A stretch of DNA of 64,000 bases, taken from assembly GCF_014652675.1 (NCBI RefSeq), contig NZ_BMZG01000001.1:186001-250000 (forward strand). The letters run 5' to 3'. The number at the start of each line of letters is the position of its first letter. The first letter of the stretch is position 1. Positions 37,700 to 47,838 of the stretch are shown here, piece by piece. The notes under the pieces were generated by a model. The model was not told the DNA's origin, did no database searches, and saw only the letters and a program-made list of their open reading frames with translations. Made by a program: the position numbers and the translations under genes. Origin of the DNA: Formosimonas limnophila (GTDB lineage: Bacteria; Pseudomonadota; Gammaproteobacteria; Burkholderiales; Burkholderiaceae).

Positions 37700-38215
37700 A
37701 TGAAACACACCGATAAATACCCTATGTCAATGATTGTCTTGCATTCGCTGGTCGCCTTGGCCATGATTGGGGCTTTACTGATTGGCTGGAATCTGAGCCC
37801 AGAACTGATGCCAATTCATAAAGCTTTGGGTATTGCTGTCTTGATTTTTGCGGTTTTGCGCATTGCGAATCGCTTTCGTGTTGCCAGTCATGTTCCAGCG
37901 TCTGTTAATTCAAAAGGCTCGATGCAATACATTTTAGAAAAATCTGTGCATGGCTTGTTATACATCACCATGATTGGCGCGCCGTTGTTTGGTTGGCTGC
38001 TCAGTAATGCACACGGCTATCCTGCTAATTTCTTTGGTTTATTTAGTCTGCCAACATTGATTGCCAAAGATCCGAGTATTACCCACACGCTCAAAGAACT
38101 CCATGAGTTGTGCGCCAACGTATTTTTTTGTTTATTGATTCTGCATGTGGCGGGGGGGGTTGTTCACCTGCTCAAAGAGAAGAAAAATGTTTTTAAACGT
38201 ATGATGCCGTTTTAA
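37700..38215 (+). CDS. Cytochrome b561
   Basis: A 171-residue inner-membrane dihaem cytochrome of the bacterial CybB type with four predicted helices. Candidate haem histidines lie in VLHSLVALAMIGALLIGW (helix 1), HKALGIAVLIFAVLRIANRF (helix 2), EKSVHGLLYITMIGAPLFGWLLS (helix 3) and LHELCANVFFCLLILHVAGGVVHLLKEK (helix 4). Proteins of this type pass electrons between quinol and superoxide or other acceptors. The ATG at 37700 has GAGGAAAA just upstream; the longer TTG frame overlaps that site. A run of eight G (38152-38159) in helix 4 is a potential slippage point. Confidence 0.9.
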   Translation: MKHTDKYPMSMIVLHSLVALAMIGALLIGWNLSPELMPIHKALGIAVLIFAVLRIANRFRVASHVPASVNSKGSMQYILEKSVHGLLYITMIGAPLFGWLLSNAHGYPANFFGLFSLPTLIAKDPSITHTLKELHELCANVFFCLLILHVAGGVVHLLKEKKNVFKRMMPF

Positions 38216-38227
38216 TCAATGCGACAG

Positions 38228-38271
38228 CTTAGGAGGTAAACGCATGAAAATAATATGCGCTACTTCCTAAG
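38228..38271. promoter_or_regulatory. Hairpin enclosing a strong Shine-Dalgarno sequence and an 8-codon frame
   Basis: CTTAGGAGGTA at 38228-38238 pairs with TACTTCCTAAG at 38261-38271 with one mismatch, and inner GCAT/ATGC extends the stem. The left arm contains a near-consensus ribosome site (TAGGAGGT) correctly spaced from an ATG at 38244 that opens an 8-codon frame ending at 38270. It may be a leader peptide with a self-sequestered start, a structured RNA, or a REP-like palindrome. Confidence 0.45.
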
Positions 38272-38310
38272 AGTAAATGTAAACAGTCATTTGAGTTTTT
38301 GGATATTGCT

Positions 38311-38334
38311 TGCCGCTATAAGCGGCTTTTTTTT
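38311..38334 (+). terminator. Intrinsic terminator before uvrB
   Basis: GCCGCT-ATA-AGCGGC followed by eight T. It ends the transcript of the cytochrome b561 region about 50 bases before the uvrB ATG. Confidence 0.8.
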
Positions 38335-38385
38335 ACGTCTGGATGTTAAGATACGCTTTGCTTTTTACCTTTTGCGAGTCCCGCC

Positions 38386-40413
38386 ATGATTGTCACTTTT
38401 CCGAATTCTCCTTACGAATTACACCAACCCTTTGAACCTGCAGGTGATCAGCCGACAGCGATTGCGTCGTTGGTAGAGGGGGTTGAGGATGGTTTGAGTT
38501 TTCAGACTCTGTTGGGTGTGACAGGTTCGGGTAAGACGTACACGATGGCGAATGTGATTGCGCGCACTGGGCGGCCTGCGTTGGTGCTCGCGCCGAATAA
38601 GACGTTGGCGGCGCAGCTCTACAGCGAGTTTCGGGAGTTTTTTCCGAATAATGCGGTGGAGTATTTCGTGTCGTACTACGATTATTATCAGCCTGAGGCT
38701 TATGTGCCGTCGCGGGATTTGTTTATCGAAAAAGACTCAGCGATTAATGAGCACATCGAGCAGATGCGGCTGTCGGCGACGAAAAGTCTGATGGAGCGGC
38801 GCGATGTGATTATCGTGGGGACTGTGTCGTGTATTTATGGTATTGGTAATCCGAATGAGTACCACCAAATGATTATGACGCTGCGCAAGGGGGATAAGAT
38901 GGCGCAGCGCGATGTGGTTAAGCAATTGGCGGTGATGCAGTACAACCGCAATGAGCTGGATTTCGCGCGCGGGACGTTCCGCGTTCGGGGCGATACGATT
39001 GATATTTTTCCTGCGGAGAATGCGGATTTTGCACTGCGGGTTGAGCTGTTTGATGATGAGGTTGACTCGTTGCAATTGTTTGACCCGTTGACGGGCAAAA
39101 TCGTACAGAAGATTCCACGATTCACGGTTTATCCAACATCTCATTATGTGACGCCGCGCGCGACGGTGTTACGAGCAGTGGAGGCGATTAAGGATGAGTT
39201 GCGCGAGCGGCTGGCGTTTTTCCATAAAGAGGGGCGATTGGTGGAGGCGCAACGGCTGGAGGAGCGCACGCGCTTTGACCTTGAAATGCTGTCGCAGATT
39301 GGTTTTTGTAAAGGGATTGAAAACTACTCGCGCCATATTTCAAATACCCAGCCAGGTGAGCCGCCGTCAACGCTGATTGATTATTTACCTAAAGATGCGC
39401 TGATGTTTTTGGACGAGTCGCACGTTTTGACGGGACAGCTCGGAGCGATGTACAAGGGTGACCGTTCGCGCAAAGAGAATCTCGTGGATTATGGTTTCCG
39501 TTTGCCGTGTGCCTTGGACAACCGTCCATTGAAGTTCGAGGAGTTTGAGGGCAAATTGCGCCAAACAGTATTTGTTTCGGCGACTCCGGGTGACTATGAA
39601 AAGCAACATGCCGATTCTGTGGCTGAGCAGGTCGTGCGCCCGACGGGTTTGGTTGACCCGATGATTGAGGTGCGGCCTGCGACGACGCAGGTGGATGATG
39701 TTTTGAATGAAATCCGTGCTCGAACGAAAGTCAATGAGCGGGTCTTAGTCACGACGCTGACTAAGCGGATGGCGGAGGATTTGGCCGAGTTCCTCGATGA
39801 AAATGGGGTCAAGGTGCGTTATCTGCACTCGGACATTGACACGGTTGAGCGTGTTGAGATTATTCGCGACTTGCGATTGGGCGAATTTGATGTGTTGGTT
39901 GGGATTAATCTGTTGCGCGAAGGGTTGGATATTCCAGAAGTTTCATTGGTCGCGATTTTGGATGCGGATAAGGAGGGCTTCTTACGCTCTGAGCGCTCAT
40001 TGATTCAGACAATTGGTCGTGCTGCACGAAATATCAATGGGATGGCTATTCTCTATGCTGACCGAGTCACAGACTCTATGACGCGAGCGATGAATGAGAC
40101 AGAGCGTCGTCGAAATAAGCAAATTGCCTTTAACTTAGAAAACGGCATCACGCCAAAAGGTGTAAACAAACGCATCAAAGACATCATCGATGGCGTCTAC
40201 AACGATGGCAAGAAAAAAATTGACAAGGTGCGTCAACCGAATGACAACAATTCGCATTATGAGGCCATGTCAGAAAAAGAGTTGGCCAAGGAGCTTGTCA
40301 AGCTTGAAAAGCAAATGTTTGATTTTGCTAAGAATTTAGAGTTTGAGCAAGCTGCTCGTACGCGAGACAAGCTCCATGATCTAAAGCAACAATTATTTAT
40401 CAATGGTGAGTGA
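38386..40413 (+). CDS. uvrB: Excinuclease ABC subunit UvrB
   Basis: UvrB verifies damage handed over by UvrA and positions UvrC. The 675-residue protein has Walker [14 protein letters not shown] near 44, the beta-hairpin region [21 protein letters not shown] near 97, [17 protein letters not shown] near 343, the helicase motif [18 protein letters not shown] near 543 and a C-terminal UVR motif ([22 protein letters not shown]) for UvrC binding. All regions expected are present. The LMW-PTP gene follows, as in many betaproteobacteria. Confidence 0.98.
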   Translation: MIVTFPNSPYELHQPFEPAGDQPTAIASLVEGVEDGLSFQTLLGVTGSGKTYTMANVIARTGRPALVLAPNKTLAAQLYSEFREFFPNNAVEYFVSYYDYYQPEAYVPSRDLFIEKDSAINEHIEQMRLSATKSLMERRDVIIVGTVSCIYGIGNPNEYHQMIMTLRKGDKMAQRDVVKQLAVMQYNRNELDFARGTFRVRGDTIDIFPAENADFALRVELFDDEVDSLQLFDPLTGKIVQKIPRFTVYPTSHYVTPRATVLRAVEAIKDELRERLAFFHKEGRLVEAQRLEERTRFDLEMLSQIGFCKGIENYSRHISNTQPGEPPSTLIDYLPKDALMFLDESHVLTGQLGAMYKGDRSRKENLVDYGFRLPCALDNRPLKFEEFEGKLRQTVFVSATPGDYEKQHADSVAEQVVRPTGLVDPMIEVRPATTQVDDVLNEIRARTKVNERVLVTTLTKRMAEDLAEFLDENGVKVRYLHSDIDTVERVEIIRDLRLGEFDVLVGINLLREGLDIPEVSLVAILDADKEGFLRSERSLIQTIGRAARNINGMAILYADRVTDSMTRAMNETERRRNKQIAFNLENGITPKGVNKRIKDIIDGVYNDGKKKIDKVRQPNDNNSHYEAMSEKELAKELVKLEKQMFDFAKNLEFEQAARTRDKLHDLKQQLFINGE

Positions 40414-40548
40414 GGGATGTCAATAAACCTCATAAAACCTCCAGAGATATAGATAGTTGAATTGTTTTTTTGAAAAACAACCCCTCTTTTGTGACGGCTA
40501 TGCTAGAATTCGCCGCTGTTTAGATTGACCTAATAATAGGAGGGTTTG

Positions 40549-41067
40549 ATGAAAGTTGAAATGATTGAACCAGCATTAAAAGCAAGTGTGTTGTTTGTTT
40601 GTACAGGTAATATTTGTCGTTCGCCTGTGGCACAAGCGGTATTTGAAAAAAAGGTTCAGCAGGCTGGTTTATCAGACTTAATCCAAGTTGATTCTGCAGG
40701 TACTGCCGCTTATCATGTTGGCGAAAAGCCGGATTCGCGTAGTCAGCATGCCGCTGCGTTTCGTGGTTATAACTTGATGGGACAAACTGCTCGTCAGGTC
40801 TCGCAAAGTGATTTTGAGCAATTTGATATGATTTTGGTGATGGACTGGGGTAATCTACGTGCTTTGCAAAACATTGCACCAGAAAACTGCCGTCATAAAA
40901 TTGAGCTGGTAATGCGCTATGCACAGAACTCAGATGATGCCGAAGTGCCCGACCCATACTATCAAGAGCAAGACGCGTTTAATCTCGTGCTTGATTACCT
41001 TGAGGATGCCTCAATGGGTTTGCTGGAGGTCGTGAAACGACGTTTACCGCAACCCGTGGCGGCGTAG
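40549..41067 (+). CDS. Low-molecular-weight protein tyrosine phosphatase
   Basis: The 172-residue protein has the active-site loop VCTGNICRSP (nucleophile Cys18, Arg24) near the N-terminus and the general acid in VPDPYYQEQDAF. Length and folding pattern fit the LMW-PTP/arsenate-reductase-like family. A tyrosine phosphatase of this type may act on exopolysaccharide kinases, but none is in the window. The ATG at 40549 is preceded by AGGAGGGT; the in-frame TTG one codon earlier is not needed. It follows uvrB by 135 bp. Confidence 0.92.
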   Translation: MKVEMIEPALKASVLFVCTGNICRSPVAQAVFEKKVQQAGLSDLIQVDSAGTAAYHVGEKPDSRSQHAAAFRGYNLMGQTARQVSQSDFEQFDMILVMDWGNLRALQNIAPENCRHKIELVMRYAQNSDDAEVPDPYYQEQDAFNLVLDYLEDASMGLLEVVKRRLPQPVAA

Positions 41068-41107
41068 CCAATTCATTTAGAGTTGAATAGAATCAATGAT
41101 AAAACCA

Positions 41108-41133
41108 AAATCCTGTGCTCAAGCACGGGATTT
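41108..41133. terminator. Bidirectional terminator between LMW-PTP and bcr-like genes
   Basis: A 12-bp stem (AAATCCTGTGCT / AGCACGGGATTT, one G-T pair) with a CA loop, between convergent genes. Confidence 0.65.
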
Positions 41134-41134
41134 C

Positions 41135-42319
41135 TTATGACATCTTCCGTTGCGATACAGCACAGACGAAAGCCATTACTCCAAACAGCAACATAACACC
41201 CGTCATCGCAGAAGCGGGGCTGTGGGAAAACGTCGCAACCAATGAGGTTGAAACGGCAGCCAAGCCAAACTGTATCGAGACGGCCAGTGCGCTGACAGAG
41301 CCTGCGCGATTGGTGTGGTGTAGGTGCAGCAATGACGCCATGCCGTTGGCGCACAGCGCGTTCACGTGAGAAACGTATAAAATCACCAGTGGCACAATAT
41401 AGTCAATATGTCCTGTCGCGCGCATCGTGACCAAGCCAACCCCTGCTAACAACAACGCGCCTGATTGATAAGTCATCAAACTAGAGGCTTGAAAACGTTT
41501 GAGCAAATATAAGTTGAGCGACGTGATTAATGACATGCCGACAATATTTGAACCAAATAGCAACGCAAACTCAAGCTCGGAGTAGCCAAGTACTTGCGTG
41601 TACACAAACGGTGCACCACCAATGAAAGCAAACATACCGGACATAGCACAGGCCATACATAGCATGAGTGTGATGTTTTTTTTTGATGCCAGTAGTTGGC
41701 CATAAGTGCGTAATACATTACCCAAATGCAAGCGGCGGTCAGTGTCTGGTGTGAGTGTTTCTGGGATATAGCGATAGACAAAATAAAAAGCAACGAGCGC
41801 AATGCTCGTCAAAACCCCAAAAATAGAGCGCCACCCCGCAAGCATCAAAGAAACCGCACCAATCAACGGAGCCAGTAAGGGCGCCATCATCGTTACCAAG
41901 CTCATCTTTGACATCATGCTGTGCAGCTGAGCAGGCGGAAATATATCACGGCTTGCCGCACGTGCCATCACCACACACGCGCCACAACCCAATGCCTGAA
42001 AGCCACGTAAAATCAATAATTGATGCGTATTGACGGCAAACATACAAGCTGCGCTGGTGACTGCGAACAGCAAAATACCTGACAACAGCAATTTACGACG
42101 ACCAAAGTGATCTGACAGGGGGCCATAGATCAGCATACCCACACAAAAGCCTGTGAAAAAAATGCTTAAAGTTAGCTGTAACTGAGTCGATGTGGCGCCT
42201 AGCTCAGTCGCCATCGTAGGCAGTGCTGGCAAATACATATCAATGGCGAATGCGCCGAAGGCGACAGTCCCCGAGAGGATGATGAGTAGGCGTGTGTGTG
42301 AGATGATAGATTGATTCAT
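41135..42319 (-). CDS. Bcr/CflA-family multidrug efflux transporter (MFS)
   Basis: A 394-residue drug:H+ antiporter with about twelve predicted helices. The start resembles Bcr: FGAFAIDMYLPALPTMATELGAT near 20-42, then QLTLSIFFTGFCVGMLIYGPLSDHFGRRKLLL with the MFS motif A (GPLSDHFGRRK), and the antiporter motif C region RGFQALGCGACVVMARAASRDIF near 105-127. Substrates of such pumps include bicyclomycin, chloramphenicol and sulfonamides; the sequence does not decide. It lies downstream of cspA on the minus strand, behind a terminator. Confidence 0.9.
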   Translation of the reverse strand: MNQSIISHTRLLIILSGTVAFGAFAIDMYLPALPTMATELGATSTQLQLTLSIFFTGFCVGMLIYGPLSDHFGRRKLLLSGILLFAVTSAACMFAVNTHQLLILRGFQALGCGACVVMARAASRDIFPPAQLHSMMSKMSLVTMMAPLLAPLIGAVSLMLAGWRSIFGVLTSIALVAFYFVYRYIPETLTPDTDRRLHLGNVLRTYGQLLASKKNITLMLCMACAMSGMFAFIGGAPFVYTQVLGYSELEFALLFGSNIVGMSLITSLNLYLLKRFQASSLMTYQSGALLLAGVGLVTMRATGHIDYIVPLVILYVSHVNALCANGMASLLHLHHTNRAGSVSALAVSIQFGLAAVSTSLVATFSHSPASAMTGVMLLFGVMAFVCAVSQRKMS

Positions 42320-42342
42320 GATGGATTTGGTGATAGAAATAA

Positions 42343-42372
42343 AAAATGCTCGAACAAAAGTTCGAGCATTTT
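42343..42372 (-). terminator. Intrinsic terminator of cspA
   Basis: AAAATGCTCGAAC / GTTCGAGCATTTT with an AAAA loop, 22 bases past the cspA stop. A perfect 13-bp stem. Confidence 0.85.
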
Positions 42373-42394
42373 AGAAAAGAATCGTAGTTTTAAA

Positions 42395-42598
42395 TTACGC
42401 TTCTTTGATGTTCGCAGCCTGTTTGCCTTTTGGGCCATCAGTGATGTCGAAACTAACACGTTGCTCTTCGCGCAATGACTTGTAGCCATCCATTTGAATT
42501 GAAGAGAAGTGTGCGAATAAGTCCTCGCCGCCGCCATCAGGAGTGATGAAGCCGAAGCCCTTGCTATTGTTAAACCATTTTACTGTACCGGTAGCCAT
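42395..42598 (-). CDS. Cold shock protein, CspA family
   Basis: The 67-residue OB-fold protein starts [18 protein letters not shown] and has both nucleic-acid-binding motifs, KGFGFI (RNP1, near 13) and DLFAHFS (RNP2, near 27), ending in [10 protein letters not shown]. It acts as an RNA chaperone or antiterminator. AAGGATGG is the ribosome site. A long leader of about 115 bases from the promoter candidate at 42722-42750 is consistent with post-transcriptional control, as for other csp genes. Confidence 0.95.
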   Translation of the reverse strand: MATGTVKWFNNSKGFGFITPDGGGEDLFAHFSSIQMDGYKSLREEQRVSFDITDGPKGKQAANIKEA

Positions 42599-42967
42599 AA
42601 TACTTAGCCATCCTTTTAAAAAAAAACCAATGAAAACATCTCCTGCTTATTGTTATAGGTAAACCTAATTCGACAAGCCTTGAGACCACTACGACACACA
42701 TGAATTTGTGTGCTTGTTGTGATTGTTCTCGGTTTTGCAGGTTGTGTCAAGCTAAAACCTTGAATTTATGCCAAATAAGCACTATTTATTCCCTGCGAGG
42801 TTGATATTGGTGAGATATAGGCTATTTTGCAGATAAAAACGCCCCTAAATCGCATGGGCCGTGCGCAAGTTTTTTGATTTTGCTTTAATATGAGACATGA
42901 AATAAACAGAGTGTGTTTACTTGTCTGTTTGCTGTGAATCCGTGTTTAATCTTTGAGGTTTTTGTCA
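42599..42967. other. Divergent control region cspA / clpS
   Basis: 369 bases without a gene. It contains the cspA leader and promoter candidate. On the clpS side I see no clear -35/-10 pair, although a TTTAAT at 42884-42889 could be a -10 element. Confidence 0.45.
42722..42750 (-). promoter_or_regulatory. Promoter candidate for cspA
   Basis: On the minus strand TTGACA (42750-42745) is followed after 17 bp by AACAAT (42727-42722). It would place the start about 115 bases ahead of the cspA ATG. Confidence 0.5.
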
Positions 42968-43294
42968 ATGAGTCAGAAAAAAAAGCAGCCTTCCCATCGT
43001 GATGGTTCAGGTACAGCAGTGCTGGAGCGTGAAACCGTTGTTGCGCCACCACCACTTTATTCGGTATGGTTGCTCAATGATGATTACACGCCGATGGAGT
43101 TTGTGGTGCAGGTATTGACCGATTTTTTTTATAAAAAAGTGGATGAAGCTGAGGCCATTATGCTGAAAGTTCATCACGAAGGCAAAGCAGTCTGTGGTGC
43201 TTATCCGCGAGACGTGGCTGAAACCAAGGTCATGCGTGTGATGAGACACGCTCGAGCACATGGCCACCCGTTACAGTGTGTGATGGATGCGTGA
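42968..43294 (+). CDS. clpS: ATP-dependent Clp protease adaptor ClpS
   Basis: ClpS delivers N-degron substrates to ClpAP. The 108-residue protein has a flexible N-terminal tail ([14 protein letters not shown]), then [23 protein letters not shown] with the conserved DDYTPMEFV substrate-pocket motif near 39, [20 protein letters not shown] near 75 and a C-terminal strand. The ATG at 42968 is used; an in-frame TTG at 42953 would add five residues. clpA follows 70 bp downstream, the canonical order. Confidence 0.96.
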   Translation: MSQKKKQPSHRDGSGTAVLERETVVAPPPLYSVWLLNDDYTPMEFVVQVLTDFFYKKVDEAEAIMLKVHHEGKAVCGAYPRDVAETKVMRVMRHARAHGHPLQCVMDA

Positions 43295-43364
43295 GCTTAA
43301 ACGAGAACCGTTTTCTCTGTTTGTTATTTAATGAGTAATAGATTTTGAATCGATTGGAAATACC

Positions 43365-45692
43365 ATGATTGCCCAAGACTTAGAAGTCACCCTCCATTTG
43401 GCGTTTGTAGAAGCACGCAAGTCACGCCATGAGTATTTGACACTGGAACATTTATTGCTTGCACTGGCAGACAATCCGCTCGTGATTGACGTGTTGGAGG
43501 CAACTGGGGCAAATATTGCTGATTTAAAGCAAGAATTGTCGCGCTTTATCATGCAAAATATTCCGATTGCCGATGGCACGGATGATGTAGACACACAGCC
43601 CACATTAGGCTTTCAGCGCGTGATGCAGCGTGCCATTATGCATGTCCAGTCCGGTGGTAATGATAAAAAAGAGGTCACGGGTGTTGAGGTTTTGGTGGCT
43701 ATTTTTGGCGAAAAAGACTCGCATGCAGTGTATTTTTTGAACAAACAAGGCGTTGAACGCGTTGATGTGACCCAGTTTTTGTCGCACGGTGTGCGCAAAA
43801 CGCCTAAAGCCAACGAAGGTCCATTTGAAGGATTGGGCGGTGCAGCATCGGGTCAACCAGCAGACAAAGAATTTGAAAAAGCCATACAACAAGACACCGC
43901 TTTGTATAAATACGCCCGTGATTTAAATCAATTGGCAGAGCAGGGCAAGCTAGATCCGCTGGTCGGACGTGAGGCTGAAATTACGCGCGCAGTGCAAGTG
44001 TTGTCCCGTCGTCGCAAGAACAACCCCGTCTTAGTGGGTGAAGCGGGCGTTGGCAAAACAGCGATTGCTGAAGGTTTGGCGTGGAAAATCGTACAAGGTG
44101 AAGTGCCTGAGGTGTTGTCAGAGGCGCGTGTATATGCGCTCGATATGGGTGCGCTCATGGCGGGGACGAAATACCGTGGTGATTTTGAGCAGCGTTTGAA
44201 AGATGTGATTAACGAGCTGGGTGAAAAGCCCAACGCGATTTTGTTCATTGACGAAATCCACATGCTTATTGGCGCTGGTTCAACGGGCGGCTCAGCAATG
44301 GACGCGGGTAATTTGCTCAAGCCTGCACTCTCGAGTGGTCAGTTGCGCTGTATTGGCGCAACCACCTTTAATGAGTATCGTCAAGTGTTTGAAAAAGATG
44401 CTGCACTGGCGCGACGCTTCCATAAAATAGACGTGACAGAACCAACTGTGGCGCAAACCATCACCATTTTAAAGGGCTTAAAACCACAGTTTGAGAGCCA
44501 CCATCATGTGAAATACGCGCCGTCTGCGATTGTGGCAGCGGCCGAATTGTCAGCAAAATACATGAATGACCGCTTTTTACCAGATAAAGCAATTGATTTG
44601 ATTGATGAAGCAGGTGCTGCGCAGCGCGTGTTGCCTACCGAGGCTCGCAAAAAAAGCATCACAAAAGTGGATATTGAGGATTTGATTGCCAAAATCGCGC
44701 GCATTCCGCCGAAAAATATCAATTCGGACGATCGCACGCAACTCAAACACCTTGAGCGTGATTTGAAAGCCACGGTCTTTGGCCAACGCAATGCAATCTC
44801 GGCCGTTGCTTCTGCGATTAAAATGGCTCGTGCTGGTTTGGGCAAAGTGGATAAACCGATTGGCTCGTTTTTATTCAGCGGCCCGACTGGGGTGGGTAAA
44901 ACTGAGCTGGCCAAGCAATTAGCGTTCGTCTTAGGTATTGAGCTGATTCGCTTTGATATGTCTGAGTACATGGAGCGTCATGCAGTGAGCCGATTGATTG
45001 GTGCGCCGCCCGGTTACGTGGGCTTTGATCAAGGTGGCTTACTCACCGATGCGGTGACGAAAAAACCGCATGCGGTGTTGCTGCTCGATGAGATTGAGAA
45101 AGCTCATCCTGATATTTTTAACGTGCTGTTGCAAGTTATGGATCACGGTACATTGACGGACAATAATGGTCGTCAAGCGGATTTTCGCAATGTGATTCTC
45201 ATCATGACCACGAATGCGGGCGCGATGGCCTCACAAAAGCATTCACTTGGCTTTAGTAAAGCATCGGTAAGTCAAGACGACTCGGCGGAAATCAAAAAAG
45301 CGTTTAGCCCTGAGTTCCGTAATCGACTCGACGCGATTGTGCCGTTCGCTGCGCTTGATGAAGAAATTATTTTGCAAGTGGTGGATAAGTTCTTACTGCA
45401 ACTCGAATCGCAACTGCACGAGAAAAAAGTGGAAATTCATTTTACCGATGCCTTGCGTCATCATTTGGCCAAAGCGGGTTTTGACCCACTGATGGGCGCG
45501 CGCCCGATGGCTCGTCTGATTCAAGATACGGTGCGTCGCGCGTTGGCCGATGAGTTGCTGTTTGGTAAACTTGTTTACGGGGGTGTGGTGACCGTCGATT
45601 ACTCTTCTGAAGGTGATAAAGTGATTTTGGACATCAAGTCTTCTCGTAAAAAAGCCAGCGAAAAAGCCGAAGTGGTGGATGCGGAAGCGTAA
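43365..45692 (+). CDS. clpA: ATP-dependent Clp protease ATP-binding subunit ClpA
   Basis: ClpA is the AAA+ unfoldase of ClpAP. The 775-residue protein has the N-domain ([17 protein letters not shown]), first ATPase module with GEAGVGKT near 225 and a [27 protein letters not shown] segment, second module with [16 protein letters not shown] near 505 and [25 protein letters not shown] near 570, and a D2 C-terminal subdomain. It is slightly longer than the E. coli protein because of a Lys/Glu-rich tail. A terminator follows. Confidence 0.97.
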   Translation: MIAQDLEVTLHLAFVEARKSRHEYLTLEHLLLALADNPLVIDVLEATGANIADLKQELSRFIMQNIPIADGTDDVDTQPTLGFQRVMQRAIMHVQSGGNDKKEVTGVEVLVAIFGEKDSHAVYFLNKQGVERVDVTQFLSHGVRKTPKANEGPFEGLGGAASGQPADKEFEKAIQQDTALYKYARDLNQLAEQGKLDPLVGREAEITRAVQVLSRRRKNNPVLVGEAGVGKTAIAEGLAWKIVQGEVPEVLSEARVYALDMGALMAGTKYRGDFEQRLKDVINELGEKPNAILFIDEIHMLIGAGSTGGSAMDAGNLLKPALSSGQLRCIGATTFNEYRQVFEKDAALARRFHKIDVTEPTVAQTITILKGLKPQFESHHHVKYAPSAIVAAAELSAKYMNDRFLPDKAIDLIDEAGAAQRVLPTEARKKSITKVDIEDLIAKIARIPPKNINSDDRTQLKHLERDLKATVFGQRNAISAVASAIKMARAGLGKVDKPIGSFLFSGPTGVGKTELAKQLAFVLGIELIRFDMSEYMERHAVSRLIGAPPGYVGFDQGGLLTDAVTKKPHAVLLLDEIEKAHPDIFNVLLQVMDHGTLTDNNGRQADFRNVILIMTTNAGAMASQKHSLGFSKASVSQDDSAEIKKAFSPEFRNRLDAIVPFAALDEEIILQVVDKFLLQLESQLHEKKVEIHFTDALRHHLAKAGFDPLMGARPMARLIQDTVRRALADELLFGKLVYGGVVTVDYSSEGDKVILDIKSSRKKASEKAEVVDAEA

Positions 45693-45708
45693 GCTGGTGT
45701 TTTCTCCG

Positions 45709-45738
45709 AAAAAGACCCGTGTTGAGCGGGTCTTTTTT
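45709..45738 (+). terminator. Intrinsic terminator after clpSA
   Basis: AAAAAGACCCG / CGGGTCTTTTT with loop TGTTGAG, ending in a T-run, about 15 bases after the clpA stop. Confidence 0.85.
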
Positions 45739-45802
45739 ATGAGTTTGCGAGGGACTTGATTCGGTTTGGTTTTTTTGAAGATGATTGATCTGATGGTGGC
45801 GC

Positions 45803-45808
45803 TATAAT
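45803..45808 (+). promoter_or_regulatory. -10 box candidate before ubiA
   Basis: A consensus TATAAT lies 117 bases before the ubiA ATG, in the gap behind the clpA terminator. No convincing -35 element is at the right distance. Confidence 0.35.
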
Positions 45809-45924
45809 GTGGGTTTATTAATTAATGACCTGACAGTTGCTTTACCAAGTTCTTATATTTTCAAATCTGCTGTCATATTTGACATAACGCATATCATTAT
45901 AGTGATAGTGACACCCTCCATCTC

Positions 45925-46776
45925 ATGCCTAATAAACTGACACAATACATTCGCCTGATTCGTTTAGATAAGCCCATTGGCATTTTGTTACTCCTGTGGC
46001 CGACTTTGTGGGGGCTTTGGCTGGCGGCTGGTGGTATGCCACCTCTGAACATATTGTTTGTTTTCGTGACGGGCACGATCTTGATGCGCTCGGCTGGGTG
46101 TGCTATTAACGATTTTGCCGATCGTGATTTTGATAAGCACGTGGCACGCACCAAAGATAGGCCTCTGACAAGTGGACAGATTTCGAGTAAAGAGGCTGTT
46201 TCGGTAGCGATTTTGCTGGCATTGGTTGCTGGCGGTTTGGCTCTGACACTCAATGTGCTGTCCATCAAGTTGGCGGTGGTGGCGGCGATTTTGGCGGCGA
46301 GCTATCCATTTTTTAAGCGTTTTTTTGCCATCCCTCAGGCGTATTTAGGGATTGCCTTTGGTTTCGGCATTCCAATGGCGTTTGCTGCGATTCAAAATCA
46401 GGTTCCTGTAGTGGCTTGGTGGTTGCTGCTGGCCAATGTGTTTTGGACCATTGCTTATGACACCGAGTATGCGATGGTGGATAAAGAAGATGATTTGAAA
46501 ATCGGCATTAAGACGTCAGCGATTACATTTGGTTGTTACGATGTGGTGGCGGTGATGGTCTGCTATGCGCTGTTTGTGGGTTTAATGGCTTGGGTGGGGA
46601 TTTTAATGTTTTTGAGCTGGCCTTACTTTATCGGTTTGCTTGCCGCGTCGATACTGGCGATTTACCATTACACACTGATTCGCACTCGTGCACGAATGCT
46701 GTGCTTTAAAGCGTTTTTACACAATCATTGGCTGGGTGCAGCGGTTTTTGTGGGTACGCTAGTTTCCTTGTTGTAA
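45925..46776 (+). CDS. ubiA: 4-hydroxybenzoate polyprenyltransferase UbiA
   Basis: UbiA attaches the polyprenyl chain to 4-hydroxybenzoate in ubiquinone synthesis, in the inner membrane. The 283-residue protein starts with [25 protein letters not shown] and has the first Asp-rich motif [20 protein letters not shown] near 69 and the second [19 protein letters not shown] near 180. About eight helices are predicted. ubiC is not adjacent. The ATG at 45925 has no strong ribosome site. The next gene, yaaA, follows 37 bp downstream. Confidence 0.96.
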   Translation: MPNKLTQYIRLIRLDKPIGILLLLWPTLWGLWLAAGGMPPLNILFVFVTGTILMRSAGCAINDFADRDFDKHVARTKDRPLTSGQISSKEAVSVAILLALVAGGLALTLNVLSIKLAVVAAILAASYPFFKRFFAIPQAYLGIAFGFGIPMAFAAIQNQVPVVAWWLLLANVFWTIAYDTEYAMVDKEDDLKIGIKTSAITFGCYDVVAVMVCYALFVGLMAWVGILMFLSWPYFIGLLAASILAIYHYTLIRTRARMLCFKAFLHNHWLGAAVFVGTLVSLL

Positions 46777-46813
46777 ACCCCTGTTAAATAAATTGTATTG
46801 AAATGGATTGACT

Positions 46814-47596
46814 ATGCTGGTTGTGCTATCTCCTGCAAAAAGTTTGGATTTTGAAACGCCTTTTCGTGTGAAACAGGCGACGCAGCCGCAGTTTGTTAAG
46901 CAGGCGAGCGTTTTGATGAAATTATTGCGTCAGTATGATGTGCCTGAGTTATCTCAGTTGATGCATATTTCCGATAAGTTGGCTCATCTGAATGTGGCTC
47001 GCAATCTTGAATGGAAACCTGTGTTTGATGAGGCAACAGCCAAACCTGCTATTCTGGCGTTTGATGGAGATGTTTACCTCGGGTTTGATGCAAAAACTCT
47101 TTCTGCACGCGAATTAGAGCGAGCGCAAAAAGTGGTGCGCACATTGTCTGGACTGTATGGCATATTGCGACCGCTTGACTTGATGCGCGCCTACCGTTTG
47201 GAAATGGGGACAGCTTTGGCCAATCCGAAAGGCAAGGATTTGTACACGTTTTGGGGTGACTCGTTGACCAACCATCTTAATAATGAGCTCGATGAGCATA
47301 AAGTGCCTGTGTTGATTAATTTGGCATCTGATGAATATTTTAAAGCGGTGCCAGTGAAGGCGTTGCGCCATCCTGTGATTCAACCCGTGTTTCAGGAGGG
47401 TAAAAACGGCAGTTATAAGATCGTGAGCTTTTTTGCCAAACGTGCGCGTGGCGTCATGGCACGATTTATTGTGCAGCAAAAAATTGAAAAGCCTGAGTTA
47501 CTTAAAGGCTTTACAGAAGATGGCTATCGATTTTTGACTGAAAAAAATGGCAAAAATGGCGTAAAGCAGTGGATTTTTGTACGAGAGAGCGTTTGA
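46814..47596 (+). CDS. yaaA: Peroxide stress protein YaaA (DUF328)
   Basis: YaaA limits intracellular free iron and so protects DNA and proteins during hydrogen peroxide stress. The 260-residue protein has the family start LVVLSPAKSLDFE, then HLNVARNLEW, PAILAFDGDVYLGFDAKTL near 75, SGLYGILRPLDLMRAYRLEMGT near 115, and LINLASDEYFKAV and FKVVS-like YKIVSFFAKRARG near 200. The ATG at 46814 is used, two codons inside a TTG-initiated frame, since homologues start with M-L-V-V-L-S. It may be cotranscribed with ubiA. Confidence 0.94.
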   Translation: MLVVLSPAKSLDFETPFRVKQATQPQFVKQASVLMKLLRQYDVPELSQLMHISDKLAHLNVARNLEWKPVFDEATAKPAILAFDGDVYLGFDAKTLSARELERAQKVVRTLSGLYGILRPLDLMRAYRLEMGTALANPKGKDLYTFWGDSLTNHLNNELDEHKVPVLINLASDEYFKAVPVKALRHPVIQPVFQEGKNGSYKIVSFFAKRARGVMARFIVQQKIEKPELLKGFTEDGYRFLTEKNGKNGVKQWIFVRESV

Positions 47597-47806
47597 TGGC
47601 CTCAAATAGTTCAAACAAATCGAAAAATATCCTCTAAAATGCTGCAGTGCATGTAGATTTACCAGTGGTTTTCGGGTCTAATCGTGAAAGTTTGCGACAG
47701 ATTCTATTGTTTCCACTCGACCCCGATGTGTCTAGACAGTGACACGTTGGCTATTGACTGAGCGGTGTGGCCGCGATGTCAGTGGGAGTGTTCTCCCTAA
47801 TCCCCT

Positions 47807-47821
47807 TGTGCGAAGCGCACA
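47807..47821 (+). promoter_or_regulatory. Hairpin just before sucA ribosome site
   Basis: TGTGCG-AAG-CGCACA is a perfect 6-bp stem ending right before the AAAGGAAAA ribosome site of sucA. It could affect ribosome access. The guaB leader shares TTGTGCGAA and AAAGGAAAA but lacks the second arm. Confidence 0.4.
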
Positions 47822-47838
47822 GAAAGGAAAAGCCCATC

